A stretch of DNA of 64,000 bases, taken from NCBI GenBank assembly GCA_025361565.1, contig JANYKN010000134.1:62001-126000 (forward strand), in the 5' to 3' direction. A model generated the notes under the pieces. It was given only the letters and a program-made list of their open reading frames with translations, was not told the DNA's origin and did not search any database. This DNA is from Bacteroidota bacterium. GTDB taxonomy: Bacteria; Bacteroidota; Bacteroidia; Bacteroidales; NBLH01. The translations under genes were made by a program, and so were the position numbers. Numbering within the stretch: position 1 is the stretch's first letter; every line of letters starts with the position of its first letter. Positions 9,628 to 18,828 of the stretch are shown in pieces.

Positions 9628-10779
9628 CTATTTATTTTCATCTTTCAAAATATATCTCGAAATAACCAATCGTTGAATCTCTGATGTTCCTTCGCCAATT
9701 TGCAAAATCCTAACATCGCGATACATGCGTTCAATGTCGTATTCTTTCATCAAACCATATCCACCAAATATTTGAACAGCTTCATCGGCTACTTCTTTGG
9801 CCATTTCGCTGCAATATAGTTTAGACATGGCAGCCTGTTTTGCAAATGGTTTGCCATTGGTTCTAAGCCAACTGATGTGGTAAAGAAATGTGCGTGCAAT
9901 TTCAATTTTGGTGGCCATATCGGCCAGTTTAAACGAAATAGCCTGAAAATCGGCAATGGGGCGGCCAAATTGTTTTCTTTCTTTGGCATAATCCAAGGCC
10001 AGTTCATAGGCTCCTTGTGCCAAGCCAATGGCCATTGCACTAATTGACAACCTTCCACTATCGAGCGTATTCAACATAATTTTTGAGCCTTCGCCACGTT
10101 TACCCAACATGTTTTCTTGAGGAATACAACAATCGTTAAAAAATAGTTCGGCGGTATCTGAAGCTCGCCACATCATTTTTCCATGGATTGGCTTGCGGGT
10201 AAAGCCTTTGGTATCGGCATCCAATAAAAAGGTGGTGAATTCTTTGACTCCTTGGTCAATATCTGTAACCGATTGAATGGTTGCCCCGATATTAATCGAT
10301 GATGCCCCATTGGTTATAAAGGTTTTGGAACCGTTCAACACCCAATGCCCGTCCATAAAAACGGCTTTTGTTTTTGTTGCGCGTGAGTCGGAACCGGCAT
10401 CGGGCTCTGTTAACCCAAAAGCCCAAAGGGCTTCGCCTGTGGAAAGCTTGGGAAGGTATTTTCTTTTTTGTTCTTCAGTTCCAAAGTGAATGATTGGGCC
10501 AATTCCCAATGAATTGTGTGCCATAATGGTTGCAGCCTGTGAACTATCCACGCGGGCAAGTTCTTCAATGGCAATTAGATAGGCAAGGTTGTCCATTCCT
10601 TGGCCGCCATATTCAACAGGAACGCGGATTCCGAATAATCCAATTTCTCCCATTTTTTTGGTCAGTTCAACAGAGAATTCTCCTTTTTCATCTAGTTCCC
10701 TTGCAACTGGTCGTATTTCACGTTCAGCAAATTTACGAACGGTTTCTCTTATAAAATGATGTTCTTCTTTTTGGTACAT
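9628..10779 (-). CDS. Acyl-CoA dehydrogenase (short/branched-chain type)
   Basis: 383 residues, a full-length soluble FAD acyl-CoA dehydrogenase. Visible motifs: ALTEPDAGSD-type FAD/substrate loop (FGLTEPDAGSDS), ERKQFGRPI, and QIFGGYGLMKEYDIER near the C-terminus. The residue in IGEGTSEIQR, Glu363, sits at the canonical catalytic-base position of short/medium-chain enzymes. In isovaleryl-CoA dehydrogenase that position is Ala/Gly and the base lies in helix G; here the helix-G equivalent (LDSGRL) is Gly242. So although the neighbourhood is Liu-like, this is better read as a butyryl-/2-methylbutyryl-type dehydrogenase. It is the last gene of the minus-strand set and ends at a strong terminator. 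Exact substrate is inference. Confidence 0.9.
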   Translation of the reverse strand: MYQKEEHHFIRETVRKFAEREIRPVARELDEKGEFSVELTKKMGEIGLFGIRVPVEYGGQGMDNLAYLIAIEELARVDSSQAATIMAHNSLGIGPIIHFGTEEQKRKYLPKLSTGEALWAFGLTEPDAGSDSRATKTKAVFMDGHWVLNGSKTFITNGASSINIGATIQSVTDIDQGVKEFTTFLLDADTKGFTRKPIHGKMMWRASDTAELFFNDCCIPQENMLGKRGEGSKIMLNTLDSGRLSISAMAIGLAQGAYELALDYAKERKQFGRPIADFQAISFKLADMATKIEIARTFLYHISWLRTNGKPFAKQAAMSKLYCSEMAKEVADEAVQIFGGYGLMKEYDIERMYRDVRILQIGEGTSEIQRLVISRYILKDENK

Positions 10780-10949
10780 AGGTTATCTTTTTATTTTGTT
10801 AGGTTAATTTATCATGCTCAATAAGTGTATATTTCCAGTTCAGATCACGAATTAAATTCAAAAAATCAAAACACAAAAAAAACAATTATTAAAAACCCAT
10901 CTTGTCTTTTGAATTTTTGTTATTTGTTATTTGTTGTTTGAATTTTTTT

Positions 10950-12758
10950 CTAATTTCTAATTTCTAATTTCGTCATATCCACTTCCATTTCGCAATTCAA
11001 CAAAGCCGAAGCAAAAGTTTTTCCTTGTGCATCAATCATCAGCGATTTTGTACCACCACCATCGAGTGAGCCTTCCAATAAAAAGTTCAAAGCCATCAAG
11101 TTATCTAATTCATAACGAATTACTTTTCCTTTGCAAAGCTCTTTGAACCAGATTTTTACCAAATCGGCTGTCAAATGGGTTTTGAGATAATCATAAGATG
11201 CTTTATTTCTGGCAACTACGCCAATATTGGCCATATCGCCTTTATCACCACTTCTGGCAAGGCAAATTTCTTTCAATTTCACTTTCTCGGTTTGTGATAC
11301 AAATTTTGGTTCCACAGGTTTGTCTGAACTAATCTGGGAATTGTCTTCGGCCGATTCCATTTCCTGCTCAAACCCGGTTGCCGATGAAATTGGATAGGAT
11401 TCAACAACTTCACCTTTAAAGTTGAGCAGACTGACTTTTGATTCTATCAATTCTTTTGGGATAAGGGTTGGGTAATAAGTCATGACCGACATTGGCGCTG
11501 GCCTTCCACCTGTTACGCAAACTCCAGAGGGACCGCTTAAAATTAATGGAGCAATGCTTTTTCCAAAAATATCCATTTTGCTGATATCTTGATCAAAAAC
11601 ATTGAAACGCAGATAAATCTCATTTGGAACAATGGATGCTGCTAGATTTTTATGACATGCATTGTAACCAATCATTTCCGCATTTTTTTTGTCGAAATCG
11701 ATACCTATTCGTTTCCAGAAAGTTTCGGTAAATATTTCTGCTTTTTTTTGTGCATCAGGGCCGCTAATCATTATTGCCGCCGTAGCTTTATAACCATCTT
11801 CATAAGCCATTGAAATTTTCAGGAATTTGGTTGAAGCTTTGCCTGTAATCCCAAAAACCTTAACACGGTTTTCACTTTCCTGTTCAAGTTGGATGGAAAG
11901 AAAATTTGCCACCACATCGGGACTTATGTAATTGCTGGGATTGCCCATTTCATAGACCAATTGCTCCTTTACGGTATTTACAGAAACCAAACCTCCCGTA
12001 TTTTTATGCTTGGTTACTACGAAAGTGCCGTCCTCATTGACTTCAACGATGGGATAACCCATATTTTCCCAATTTTTAACCAAATGCCAATCGGTAAAAT
12101 TGCCGCCTGTACTTTGTGCGCCACATTCAATGATGTGCCCGGCAATGAGCCCTGAAGCCAATTTGTCCCAATCGTTTAGTTTCCAGCCAAATTCGTGGAT
12201 CATGGGTGCCATGGTAATGGAAGTATCGGTTACGCGGCCAGCTAAAATCAAATCGGCACCGGTTTCGAGTGCTTTTAAGAGTGGTGGAACGCCCAGGTAA
12301 GCATTGGCACTTTGCAATTTAGATTGGATGGGCGCAAAGGGCTCACCGGTTTCCATGTTTTTAAAACTGCATTTATTCGGGTAAATTGTTGGGATTTGCT
12401 CATAGATATTATCGCCTTCAACAATGGCAATTTTAAGCTCAACGCCTTTTTTTGCAAGTGCTTCCAGAATGGCTTGTGCGCAACCCAAAGGATTGTTACC
12501 TCCGGCATTGGTTATCATCCTCACTTTTTTTGCTACCAGTATTCCTGCTACATCGGTCATCTGGTTTACAAAGTCGCCTATATAACCAAGTTTTGGGTTT
12601 TTGAGTTGCTGTTTTCGCAAAATGCTCATGGTTATTTCAGCCAGATAATCGCTTGTGATGTAATCAACATGGCCACCTTCAAGCTGACGGCGCAAAGCAC
12701 CCAAATCATCACCCCAGAAACCACCCGCATTTGCTATTGTTATTTTGTTTTTTTTCAT
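10950..12758 (-). CDS. AtuA-like DUF1446 family protein with C-terminal ferredoxin-fold domain
   Basis: 602 residues, cytoplasmic. The N-terminal ~450 residues match the acyclic-terpene-utilisation AtuA/DUF1446 family: IANAGGFWGDDLGAL at the start, VRMITNAGGNNP, GADLILAGRVTDTS, and a GGRPAP segment. The last ~100 residues (LARSGDKGDMANIGVVAR onward) are the AtuA-like C-terminal domain that is often fused in this family. The biochemical role is not established in the family. It is repeatedly found beside methylcrotonyl-/geranyl-CoA carboxylase genes, exactly as here, so a role in handling a branched acyl-CoA intermediate is inferred. It lies 117 bp downstream of the biotin carboxylase gene. 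Confidence 0.88.
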   Translation of the reverse strand: MKKNKITIANAGGFWGDDLGALRRQLEGGHVDYITSDYLAEITMSILRKQQLKNPKLGYIGDFVNQMTDVAGILVAKKVRMITNAGGNNPLGCAQAILEALAKKGVELKIAIVEGDNIYEQIPTIYPNKCSFKNMETGEPFAPIQSKLQSANAYLGVPPLLKALETGADLILAGRVTDTSITMAPMIHEFGWKLNDWDKLASGLIAGHIIECGAQSTGGNFTDWHLVKNWENMGYPIVEVNEDGTFVVTKHKNTGGLVSVNTVKEQLVYEMGNPSNYISPDVVANFLSIQLEQESENRVKVFGITGKASTKFLKISMAYEDGYKATAAIMISGPDAQKKAEIFTETFWKRIGIDFDKKNAEMIGYNACHKNLAASIVPNEIYLRFNVFDQDISKMDIFGKSIAPLILSGPSGVCVTGGRPAPMSVMTYYPTLIPKELIESKVSLLNFKGEVVESYPISSATGFEQEMESAEDNSQISSDKPVEPKFVSQTEKVKLKEICLARSGDKGDMANIGVVARNKASYDYLKTHLTADLVKIWFKELCKGKVIRYELDNLMALNFLLEGSLDGGGTKSLMIDAQGKTFASALLNCEMEVDMTKLEIRN

Positions 12759-12875
12759 TTTTATTGGTTTTTAATATGAAGGACACTGTTTTATTAAGAT
12801 GCTTAAGATTTTTTAAGATAATCATAATTTATCCTAATAATCAGTGTACTATTAATTTACATGATTAGTTTTAAA

Positions 12876-14867
12876 TTATTCCAAAACAAACAAAACCTTA
12901 CTGCTCTCTACCATTTGCCCTGTTTTGATATTCACTTTTTCAATAATTCCATCTTTAGGTGCAAGTATGTTGTTTTCCATTTTCATGGCTTCGATTACAG
13001 CCAGGGTGGTGCCTTTTTTAATGGCAGAACCTATTTCCACATTTACTTTAAGCACAGTTCCATGCATTGGGGATAAAATGGTATTTGAATCACTACCTGC
13101 ATTGCCTTCCATAGTTTCAAATTCCAATCCTTTATTCAGGGTATCCGTTCGGTTTATTTTAAATATGTTCCCATCAGCCGAAAGAAACGAAACACCTTTG
13201 TTATTTGTTGAAATATAAGCCACATATCTCACATCATTTATCGATATTTTAATGGTTCCTTCTGAAATGGACAAAATATTGGTTTTGAAGATTTCATTTT
13301 GATGGCTGAATTCCGCTGTTTTTTCGCTGATTTTTAGAATATCAATCAAATGGTTTTCGTCATCAACTTTCACGTTCAATTGCATGATATTACGCCAATA
13401 TCCAATTTGTTTCCATAAATTAATTGGTTCTCCTGAAATCTTTTCCTTGTTCATATCATACAGCAAAAAAGCAATTGGAGGAACCGATTTATGGAAATTT
13501 TGTTTCTTTAGATTGATTTTCTGTACAACTTGAGAAGTTATATCGTCGCAAAGTGTTGTATATAGCTTGTTTTGAATGTAATTTTCACTTTTTAGCAATT
13601 CATTCAAATAGGCAATATTGGTTTCGATACCATGAATTACATAATGATCAAGCATTTCAATGGCTTTGTGCCGGGCGGTTTCCCTGTCACTTCCCCAACA
13701 AATGAGTTTTGAAATCATTGGATCGAAAAAGCTATGGATGGTCGTTTTTTTATCGATAGAAGCATCTAATCGTACATTCTCGCCCAAAGTTTGATGGTAT
13801 AAGGAAATTTCGCCTGGTGAAGGCATAAAATCGTTTGCCGGATTTTCGGCATAGATCCGGCATTCAATAGCGTGACCGTTCTGCTTAATTTCTTCCTGTT
13901 TATATCGCAATGGAAAACCTGAAGCAATCCGGATCTGTTCCTCAACAATATCAACTCCTGTAACCATTTCGGTAACCGGATGTTCCACTTGGATTCGGGC
14001 ATTCATCTCAAGAAAATAAAAGTTCAGTTCTTGATCCACCAAAAATTCCATGGTTCCGGCGTTGTTATAACCAATGCTTTTGGCGATTGAAACCGCTGCT
14101 TGGCACATCTCCAGCCTAATTTTTGGATTTAAAGTGATCGAAGGCGATTCCTCGATTATTTTCTGGTAACGCCGTTGAATGGAACACTCTCGCTCAAATA
14201 GATGAATGAGATTTCCATGGTTGTCGCCCAAAACCTGGACTTCAATATGGCGCGGTTTTTCGATGAATCGTTCTACATAAACCGTGCTATCACCAAAATA
14301 ATTCAATGCCTCTCTACTTGTGGTTTCAATGGCCTGTGGCAGTTCTTCTGGAGTCCTGACTATTCTCATGCCTTTGCCGCCGCCGCCTGCCGCTGCTTTA
14401 ATTAAAACCGGATATTTCAATTGACCACTTTGTTCAATGATTTCTTTGGGAGTTCCGGTTAAACCCTCGGTAATGCTTGCCCCGCATTTTTTGGCAATGG
14501 CACGGGCTGCAATTTTATTTCCCATTTCCCTTACCACATTGCTTTTTGGACCAATAAAAACGATTCCGGCATTTTCGCAAGCTTCTACAAAAAGAGGATT
14601 TTCGGATAAAAAACCGTATCCGGGATGAATAGCCTGACAATTGGCAGTTTGGGCAATTTGGATTACTTTGTCTATGTTCAAATAGCTATCCGATAAAACA
14701 TTGGATCCAATGTTCCAGGCTTCATCGGCCATTTCGGTGTGCAATGCAGTTTCGTCAGCATCGGAATAAATGGCAACCGTATGAATTCCCAGTTTCTGTG
14801 CCGATTTTATGATGCGTACCGCAATTTCGCCTCGATTGGCTATCAGTATTTTATCAAATAACTTCAT
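12876..14867 (-). CDS. liuD: Biotin carboxylase/BCCP subunit of an acyl-CoA carboxylase (methylcrotonyl-CoA carboxylase alpha-like)
   Basis: 663 residues, the usual length for a fused biotin carboxylase plus biotin carrier subunit. N-terminal biotin carboxylase domain begins with KILIANRGEIAVRII. The ATP-grasp loop AAAGGGGKGMR, the ERECSIQRRYQK segment and EMNARIQVEHPVTE are all intact. The C-terminal biotinyl domain carries EAMKMEN with Lys629 as the biotinylated residue. It would carboxylate biotin for the CT subunit encoded at 16048-17655. With an LiuC-like hydratase between them, 3-methylcrotonyl-CoA is the most likely substrate (leucine/isovalerate degradation). Geranyl-CoA or propionyl-CoA cannot be excluded by eye. 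Confidence 0.88.
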   Translation of the reverse strand: MKLFDKILIANRGEIAVRIIKSAQKLGIHTVAIYSDADETALHTEMADEAWNIGSNVLSDSYLNIDKVIQIAQTANCQAIHPGYGFLSENPLFVEACENAGIVFIGPKSNVVREMGNKIAARAIAKKCGASITEGLTGTPKEIIEQSGQLKYPVLIKAAAGGGGKGMRIVRTPEELPQAIETTSREALNYFGDSTVYVERFIEKPRHIEVQVLGDNHGNLIHLFERECSIQRRYQKIIEESPSITLNPKIRLEMCQAAVSIAKSIGYNNAGTMEFLVDQELNFYFLEMNARIQVEHPVTEMVTGVDIVEEQIRIASGFPLRYKQEEIKQNGHAIECRIYAENPANDFMPSPGEISLYHQTLGENVRLDASIDKKTTIHSFFDPMISKLICWGSDRETARHKAIEMLDHYVIHGIETNIAYLNELLKSENYIQNKLYTTLCDDITSQVVQKINLKKQNFHKSVPPIAFLLYDMNKEKISGEPINLWKQIGYWRNIMQLNVKVDDENHLIDILKISEKTAEFSHQNEIFKTNILSISEGTIKISINDVRYVAYISTNNKGVSFLSADGNIFKINRTDTLNKGLEFETMEGNAGSDSNTILSPMHGTVLKVNVEIGSAIKKGTTLAVIEAMKMENNILAPKDGIIEKVNIKTGQMVESSKVLFVLE

Positions 14868-15026
14868 TTCCTATTTTTCTGTTTATAAATATTTAGTAGC
14901 TTTTATAATCTAAAATCCCAAATTTCACACAAATCAAAAATCTTTAAATGGCTTGGAAGCTATTTCTGAATTTGTATTTCAATGTCGTTTAGGCTCTTAA
15001 TTCTACTTAAAATATCGTTTCGACAG

Positions 15027-15095
15027 TGCTTCGACAAGCTCAGCAACCTGCTCAACGTACAGTCTACAGGAAGGGACACTGAGCTTGTCGAAGTG
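15027..15095. repeat. Inverted repeat of the CTTCGACAAGCTCAG type
   Basis: Arms 15027-15048 and 15073-15095 are near-perfect inverted copies (TGCTTCGACAAGCTCAG and CTGAGCTTGTCGAAGTG) around a ~24-nt loop. It lies in the 286-bp gap between the liuC-like and liuD-like genes. Related sequence recurs near 31.94-32.05 kb. This motif is widespread as an intergenic REP-like element; here it interrupts what is otherwise an operon-like array. Confidence 0.8.
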
Positions 15096-15153
15096 TTTTT
15101 CCAAACGACAATGATTTGTATTTTGTTATTTGTATTTTAGAATATTCAAAATG

Positions 15154-15933
15154 CTATTTAATCCAATTTGGTTTTCGTTTTTCAAGAAAAGCCGCCATCC
15201 CTTCCTGTCCTTCCTCCGAAGCCCTTATTTCAGCTATCATTTTTGCAGTGTATTCCAATGCTTCATGAAGCGATAAGTGATTACAAACTTCATTTATCAG
15301 ATTTTTGCAATGTGAAATTGCTTTTGGGCCACTGGATTTGAGAGAATCAATTAATGTGCTTACATAGATTTCCATCTGAACTTCCGACATGGACTTATTT
15401 ACCAATTTAAACTGTTCCGCTTCTTTTCCTTGAAACCTTCTTCCGGTAAGCATCAAATCTTTAGCATTGAATTCTCCAACCCGTTTAATGATGTAAGGCG
15501 AAATGCATGCAGGAACAATTCCAATCTTAACTTCGCTTAATGAAAAAACAGTGTTGTCATCTGCAAAAGCAAAATCACAAGCTGCAAGCAAGCCATTTGC
15601 ACCACCTATTGCAGCACCGTGAACCATAGCAATAGTCGGTTTTTTACAACTGTAGATGGCAAAAAAACATTCGGACAATTGCAGGCTTTCCTTATAATTT
15701 TGTTCGTAGGAATATTTTGCCACATCGCGCATCCAATTTAAATCGGCGCCGGCGCAAAACGATTTTCCTTTACCACGCATCAATACAGCACGAATATCGT
15801 CCATTTCATTTATGGATTTATAGCATTCGAGCAATTCCGAAATCATGGTTTCGTTAAAGGCATTGTGTATTTCAGGCCTGTTGAGCCAAACGGTAGCTAT
15901 TGTGCCTTCAATTTTTAATTCTATGGTTTGCAT
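15154..15933 (-). CDS. liuC: Enoyl-CoA hydratase/isomerase family protein, probable methylglutaconyl-CoA hydratase
   Basis: 259 residues, a single crotonase-fold domain. The oxyanion-hole segments are visible: GKSFCAGADLNWM and VHGAAIGGANGLLAACD. The second catalytic-Glu region reads SLSEVKIGIVPACISPY. The position of the first catalytic Glu of rat mitochondrial hydratase (GGCEL) is Gly here (GGANGL); several bacterial LiuC-type hydratases also lack it. In the Liu pathway this enzyme hydrates 3-methylglutaconyl-CoA to HMG-CoA. It lies between the two carboxylase subunit genes on the same strand, which supports that assignment over generic beta-oxidation. Confidence 0.83.
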   Translation of the reverse strand: MQTIELKIEGTIATVWLNRPEIHNAFNETMISELLECYKSINEMDDIRAVLMRGKGKSFCAGADLNWMRDVAKYSYEQNYKESLQLSECFFAIYSCKKPTIAMVHGAAIGGANGLLAACDFAFADDNTVFSLSEVKIGIVPACISPYIIKRVGEFNAKDLMLTGRRFQGKEAEQFKLVNKSMSEVQMEIYVSTLIDSLKSSGPKAISHCKNLINEVCNHLSLHEALEYTAKMIAEIRASEEGQEGMAAFLEKRKPNWIK

Positions 15934-15935
15934 GA

Positions 15936-16006
15936 TTGAATATTGATTATTGAATATTGATTATTGATTATTGATTATTGATTATTGATTATTGAATATT
16001 GATTAT
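15936..16006. repeat. 7-bp microsatellite (TTGATTA)n upstream of the hydratase gene
   Basis: About ten head-to-tail units of TTGATTA or TTGAATA fill the gap between the liuC-like start (15933) and the liuB-like stop. A perfect 7-mer array is slippage-prone, and because it is not coding it would change the intergenic length rather than a reading frame. Confidence 0.9.
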
Positions 16007-16047
16007 TTTTTAATAAACAATCGACAATAATCGATATTCAATTCTTC

Positions 16048-17655
16048 TTACATTCTAAAAACCCCATACTTAGTCTCTTCCCACTTCTTGTTCAACGACA
16101 TTGAAATTCCCATGGCAATGATTTTACGGGTATCTACCGGATCAATGATTCCATCGTCCCAAAGCCTGGCCGTGCTGTAATAGGCAGAACCTTCGGTATC
16201 GTATTTTTTTAGGATACTTTGCAGTTGTTCTTCCCTTTCAGTAGGCGAAAGGCTTTGGCCGCTTGCTTTAAGTTGATCTTCTTTTACGGTTATCAAAACA
16301 TTGGCTGCTTGTTCACCGCCCATTACCGAAATCTTGGAGTTTGGCCACATAAAAAGTAAGCGAGGCTCGTAAGCCCTGCCTGCCATGGCATAATTTCCTG
16401 CTCCAAACGAACCACCAAAAACCACGGTAAATTTGGGTACGTTGGCGTTGGCAACAGCATGGACAAACTTAGCCCCATCGCGCGCAATTCCGCCATGTTC
16501 ATATTCTTTTCCTACCATAAATCCGGTAATATTCTGCAGAAAAAGCAATGGTATTTTTCGCGAAACGCACAATTCAATAAAATGTGCACCTTTCAAAGCA
16601 GTTTCGGAAAACAAAACGCCATTATTGGCAAGGATTCCAACCGGATAGCCCATTATTTTGGCAAAACCCGTCACTAGGGTGGGTGCATATCGGGCTTTGA
16701 ATTCCTGAAATTTGCTTCCATCGACCAATCGTGCAATAATTTCGCGCGAATCGACTGGCTTTTTCAAATCAAGCGGTGCAATTCCATAAAGTTCTTCCGG
16801 ATCATAGAAAGGTTCTTCCGGTTCTGTAATTTCAAGGATTTGTTTGTCTGTTTTTTTTAAGGTTTCAAAAATATTCCTGCAAATTTGGATGGCATGCGTG
16901 TCGTTTTCGGCCAAATGATCGGCTACACCCGAAATGGAGGTATGAACTTCAGCACCGCCAAGCTCTTCAGCCGTAACTTCTTCGCCTGTAGCAGCTTTTA
17001 CCAATGGCGGACCACCAATAAAAATAGTTCCTTGGTTTCTGACAATGATGGTTTCGTCGCTCATGGCAGGAACGTATGCTCCGCCCGCGGTGCAGGATCC
17101 CATCACAATGGCTATTTGTGGAATTCCCAAAGCCGACATGCGTGCCTGGTTGAAGAAAAACCTACCAAAATCATGTTTATCGGCAAAAACCTGGGCTTGT
17201 TCCAATAGAAAAACACCACCCGAATCTACCATGTAAACACATGGCAAATGGTTTTCGAGTGCAATTTCCTGGGCCCTAACATGTTTTTTGATGGTTTCCT
17301 TGATGTAAGTTCCGCCTTTAACGGTGGCATCGTTGGCGATGATAAGCGTTTCGCGGCCATGCACCATTCCTATTCCCGTTACAATCCCTGCCGAAGGAAA
17401 CTGATTGTCGTACATGCCATGCGAAGCCAACGGCGATAATTCAATGAATGGTGTGTTGGCATCTATCAGTAAATCAATTCGTTCCCGTGCCAATAGTTTG
17501 CCGCGCTTTTTATGCTTTTCAACTGATTGCGCCGGGCCACCTTGACAGGCTTTTTTTAATATGTCTTTATAGGTATTTAAAACTTTGAGATATGCTTCTT
17601 TGTTCTTGATAAACTCAGGCGATTGAGTGTCTATTTTTGATTGGATTCGGAACAT
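16048..17655 (-). CDS. liuB: Acyl-CoA carboxylase carboxyltransferase subunit (methylcrotonyl-CoA carboxylase beta-like)
   Basis: 535 residues, with the two crotonase-like carboxyltransferase halves. Start region [19 protein letters not shown] and [11 protein letters not shown] match the MCC-beta subgroup. Acyl-CoA-binding motifs include [27 protein letters not shown] and the late [19 protein letters not shown]. The length is standard. It transfers carboxyl from carboxybiotin on the LiuD-like subunit to the gamma carbon of an enoyl-CoA. It is the first gene of the minus-strand set. The 500-bp region upstream is full of palindromes and shows no clear promoter. Confidence 0.9.
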   Translation of the reverse strand: MFRIQSKIDTQSPEFIKNKEAYLKVLNTYKDILKKACQGGPAQSVEKHKKRGKLLARERIDLLIDANTPFIELSPLASHGMYDNQFPSAGIVTGIGMVHGRETLIIANDATVKGGTYIKETIKKHVRAQEIALENHLPCVYMVDSGGVFLLEQAQVFADKHDFGRFFFNQARMSALGIPQIAIVMGSCTAGGAYVPAMSDETIIVRNQGTIFIGGPPLVKAATGEEVTAEELGGAEVHTSISGVADHLAENDTHAIQICRNIFETLKKTDKQILEITEPEEPFYDPEELYGIAPLDLKKPVDSREIIARLVDGSKFQEFKARYAPTLVTGFAKIMGYPVGILANNGVLFSETALKGAHFIELCVSRKIPLLFLQNITGFMVGKEYEHGGIARDGAKFVHAVANANVPKFTVVFGGSFGAGNYAMAGRAYEPRLLFMWPNSKISVMGGEQAANVLITVKEDQLKASGQSLSPTEREEQLQSILKKYDTEGSAYYSTARLWDDGIIDPVDTRKIIAMGISMSLNKKWEETKYGVFRM

Positions 17656-17778
17656 AGTTTTGAATGAATGATTGAATGCTTAAATGCGTGAATGAATCTT
17701 TGCTTATATTGTAAATCCCATTTAAAATGATTTAACTTTAAATAAATTAAGCATGCGAATTTATGGTTGAACTTTTTC

Positions 17779-17902
17779 AATAGCCGCCTGCTTTAGCTGG
17801 CGGTAAGAGAATTAGTGTGAATTGGCTTTAGCCGAAACAATATTGGGCTAAAGCCCTTTTTTACCGATCTTTGTAATCCCCCGGCTAAAGCCGGAGGCTA
17901 TT
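17779..17902. repeat. Compound palindromic element with GGCTTTAGCC/GGCTAAAGCC hairpins
   Basis: Outer arms AATAGCC...GGCGG (17779-17803) and CCCCCGG...GGCTATT (17876-17902) are inverted relatives. Between them lie GGCTTTAGCC (17824-17833) and GGGCTAAAGCCC (17845-17856), the latter followed by six T residues. The arrangement is MITE- or REP-like. Confidence 0.8.
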
Positions 17903-18060
17903 TAACCCTTAATTTGCATTAATAACTAAAAAAAATCTTTTCATTTATACCTGACACCTAAAATAAGCATTATTTTTTTCATTTTTATCGAACTAATATT
18001 AGAAATCAAATATTTAACATGTTGACTCGTCCTGAAAAAAGTTTACAGATTAATAATTAA

Positions 18061-18152
18061 ATAGCTGACAATCACGGGGTGAATAATTTCAGTTTGTTTA
18101 TTTCATTTCCCTGTGCATCAAAGAGTCACCCCGTGATTTGCAGGTTTTAGAT
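18061..18152. repeat. Three-copy ~92-bp dispersed hairpin repeat, copy A
   Basis: Perfect 11-bp inverted arms TCACGGGGTGA (18072-18082) and TCACCCCGTGA (18126-18136) enclose a conserved 43-nt interior ending in TCAAAGAG. The flanking ATAGCTGACAA is shared with copy B at 31729 and nearly with copy C at 46685. This copy begins ~20 nt beyond the stop of the minus-strand gene at 18156, where it may also serve as a terminator. Confidence 0.9.
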
Positions 18153-18155
18153 GTT

Positions 18156-18563
18156 TTATGATATCCAAATGGTGATGAGAGTTATTAATATAAAAATCAA
18201 GAGGACAGTTCCACAGCCAATAAAAGTCCATTGGCGCATTTCTTTGGCTTTTCTTAAATAGCCTTCTTCTTTTAATCTACTTATGGTAATAAAGTTATTG
18301 GGGTGCGGTATGAGGAATGTCCATACCTTCATATAATTTTCCAGTGGTTCATTTGCGATGTCAACAACTGGTTGCTTTTTCTTCTTGTGTTTTTTTTCTT
18401 CCGGTTCAACTATTTCAACCGGAGGTTTTCTTTTTTTTAATTCTTCCTCGGCAGCAAGAACAGCTTCCGGTTGATAGTCGTTACGCAGCTTGCCAACAAT
18501 TTCGAGCAGTTCGGCATAGCTTCTATTTGACATGGCTTCGGCGAATTTATTGTCTTTTTGCAT
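18156..18563 (-). CDS. Hypothetical membrane-anchored protein, 135 aa
   Basis: I do not recognise a family. The N-terminal half is polar and helical, with an acidic/basic low-complexity stretch (EPEEKKHKKKKQP) near residues 50-65. A short NFITISRLKEEGYLRKAKEMRQW segment follows, and the last ~22 residues (GTVLLIFILITLITIWI) form one transmembrane helix, suggesting a tail-anchored or single-span protein facing the cytoplasm. It is monocistronic by position. The start at 18563 is an ATG with MQKDNKFAEAM. Confidence 0.6.
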   Translation of the reverse strand: MQKDNKFAEAMSNRSYAELLEIVGKLRNDYQPEAVLAAEEELKKRKPPVEIVEPEEKKHKKKKQPVVDIANEPLENYMKVWTFLIPHPNNFITISRLKEEGYLRKAKEMRQWTFIGCGTVLLIFILITLITIWIS

Positions 18564-18828
18564 GCTAAATCTTTTAGATAGTGGTGAACAACTGAATAAT
18601 TGGATTATTTCTATAAAAATAAGGAATTAAGATGATAATTGATGCGGTGTAGTGCATTAATTCTGGAGATTGTCTATCAATTATGGTCTGGTTTCTTTTT
18701 TTAAACTCCAATAAGGCCGAAAGGTAGGCCTTGACTCACGGGATTTGATTTTATTCAAAAATGGAATGAGTTTCAGTCAAACCATGACCCATCTATGTTT
18801 TAAAGGATGATATGCAGATATAAGGAAA

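Larger units (their letters stand above)
17656..18155. other. Gene-free 500-bp interval upstream of the carboxylase gene set
   Basis: No coding frame is supported. It holds two palindromic elements, a GGCTTTAGCC-type array at 17779-17902 and the first copy of a three-copy hairpin repeat at 18061-18152, separated by plain A+T-rich sequence. Promoter elements for the 16048-17655 gene should lie here but I cannot place them. Confidence 0.7.

Noticed and set aside
9628-10779. Naming the dehydrogenase liuA (isovaleryl-CoA dehydrogenase)
   Set aside because: The catalytic glutamate is at the canonical short-chain position, not in helix G as in isovaleryl-CoA dehydrogenase.
15936-16006. CRISPR array
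   Set aside because: The units are contiguous 7-mers without spacers, and no cas genes are present.
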